A stretch of DNA of 64,000 nucleotides from contig OY754975.1 in the NCBI GenBank assembly GCA_963576475.1, forward strand, positions 17,034,381 through 17,098,380, read 5' to 3'. This document shows, piece after piece, positions 63,620 to 64,000 of the stretch. Source of the stretch: Molanna angustata (lineage: Eukaryota > Arthropoda > Insecta > Trichoptera > Molannidae). Under the pieces are notes generated by a model that worked only from the letters and a program-made list of their open reading frames with translations, did not search any database and was not told where the DNA came from. The position numbers and the translations under genes were made by a program. Position 1 is the first letter of the stretch. Each line of letters starts with the position of its first letter.

Positions 63620-64000
63620 TGAGTGGGTTGTGGCCAACGCTTCACCTTTCACTACCAAGTTACTACACAAAGTATTCAAATTTTGTATGGAGAAATTTTA
63701 ACATTTTTATGAAATGAGTTTATTAAAAAAAAAAATATTTAAATATTTTATTATGAAAATTTGATATTTCGTCAATGCCATTTTGTGTAAGCGATGTGCC
63801 TTTTTGCCAATTTGAAAATAAATTTTCAAATTTTAAGTTTCCTGAGCTTGGAGACACTTTGAAATATTTGACAGATAAAAAAATTGAGAAACACTATTCA
63901 GATATCCTTAAAAATCTTATGGGGTCTAAGTGAGTATTAGATATACAAATTTGCAAAATTTGAAAATAATCGAATGAGTACTTTAGTCTATAATCGATAA
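63620..64000 (+). repeat. dispersed repeat C, 3'-type copy, cut by window end
   Basis: Uninterrupted partner of 31560-32098: GAGTGGGTTGTGGCCAACGC, TTGTATGGAGAAATTTTAAC, ATGAAATGAGTTTATT, CGTCAATGCCATTTTGTG, AAATTTTAAGTTTCCTGAGC and GAATGAGTACTTTAG. It has no extra DNA at the site where the other copy carries the R1-type end. Confidence 0.65.

Overview
This window is eukaryotic, AT-rich, intergenic or intronic DNA from an insect. A lepidopteran is most likely, judging from three things together: many GTAGGTACCTAC-type runs, an R1-clade and several RTE-like LINEs, and tRNA-derived SINEs. It has no operons and no prokaryotic signals. Nearly everything recognisable is a transposable element or a tandem repeat. 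The only host-gene-like signal is a GC-rich island at about 12.78-13.06 kb on the minus strand. There a 30-codon signal-peptide-like reading frame runs into a consensus splice donor, which could be the first coding exon of a secreted or membrane protein.

Layout. 0-13 kb: the end of a Helentron-like element at the left edge, decayed LINE pieces, a 7 x 55 bp tandem array, a 686 bp full-length palindrome flanked by TTAA, a decayed Jockey/CR1-type LINE, and the candidate exon. 14-38 kb: scattered 5'-truncated LINE tails, SINEs and MITEs, three more Helentron-like (HINE/DINE-1-type) elements, a 13 x 33 bp array, a nested inverted-repeat insertion with a 12 bp duplication, two related small MITEs, a long CA array and a 7 x 84 bp array. 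39.1-45.7 kb: a structurally complete BEL/Pao LTR retrotransposon on the minus strand. Its 366 bp LTRs look identical, it has a CTCTA target duplication, and all expected Pol domains are present. A single-base difference in a homopolymer splits off the C-terminus of the polyprotein. 46-53 kb: a LINE cluster, including an L2/CR1-type 3' end, a nested LINE-in-LINE insertion with matching target duplications, and a 2.4 kb R1-clade copy bounded by a 13 bp duplication. 53-64 kb: a fifth Helentron-like copy, the second TTAA palindrome, a TTCGGC-rich repeat, more LINE tails, two copies of a third SINE family, and a repeat cut off by the window end.

How the parts relate. The autonomous-type elements (BEL/Pao, R1-clade, RTE-like, L2-like) encode or once encoded reverse transcriptase. 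The SINEs, MITEs, TTAA palindromes and HINE-type elements are non-coding and would depend on proteins made elsewhere. No Rep/helicase, piggyBac or hAT transposase was seen in the window. The most informative result is the HINE family. Five copies share a 5'-terminal 11 bp repeat, an inverted copy of it placed inside the 3' end, a 3' hairpin, a CTAG terminus, a central GT/CA microsatellite, and a T on every visible flank. All identifications are from reading the sequence; no database search was run.
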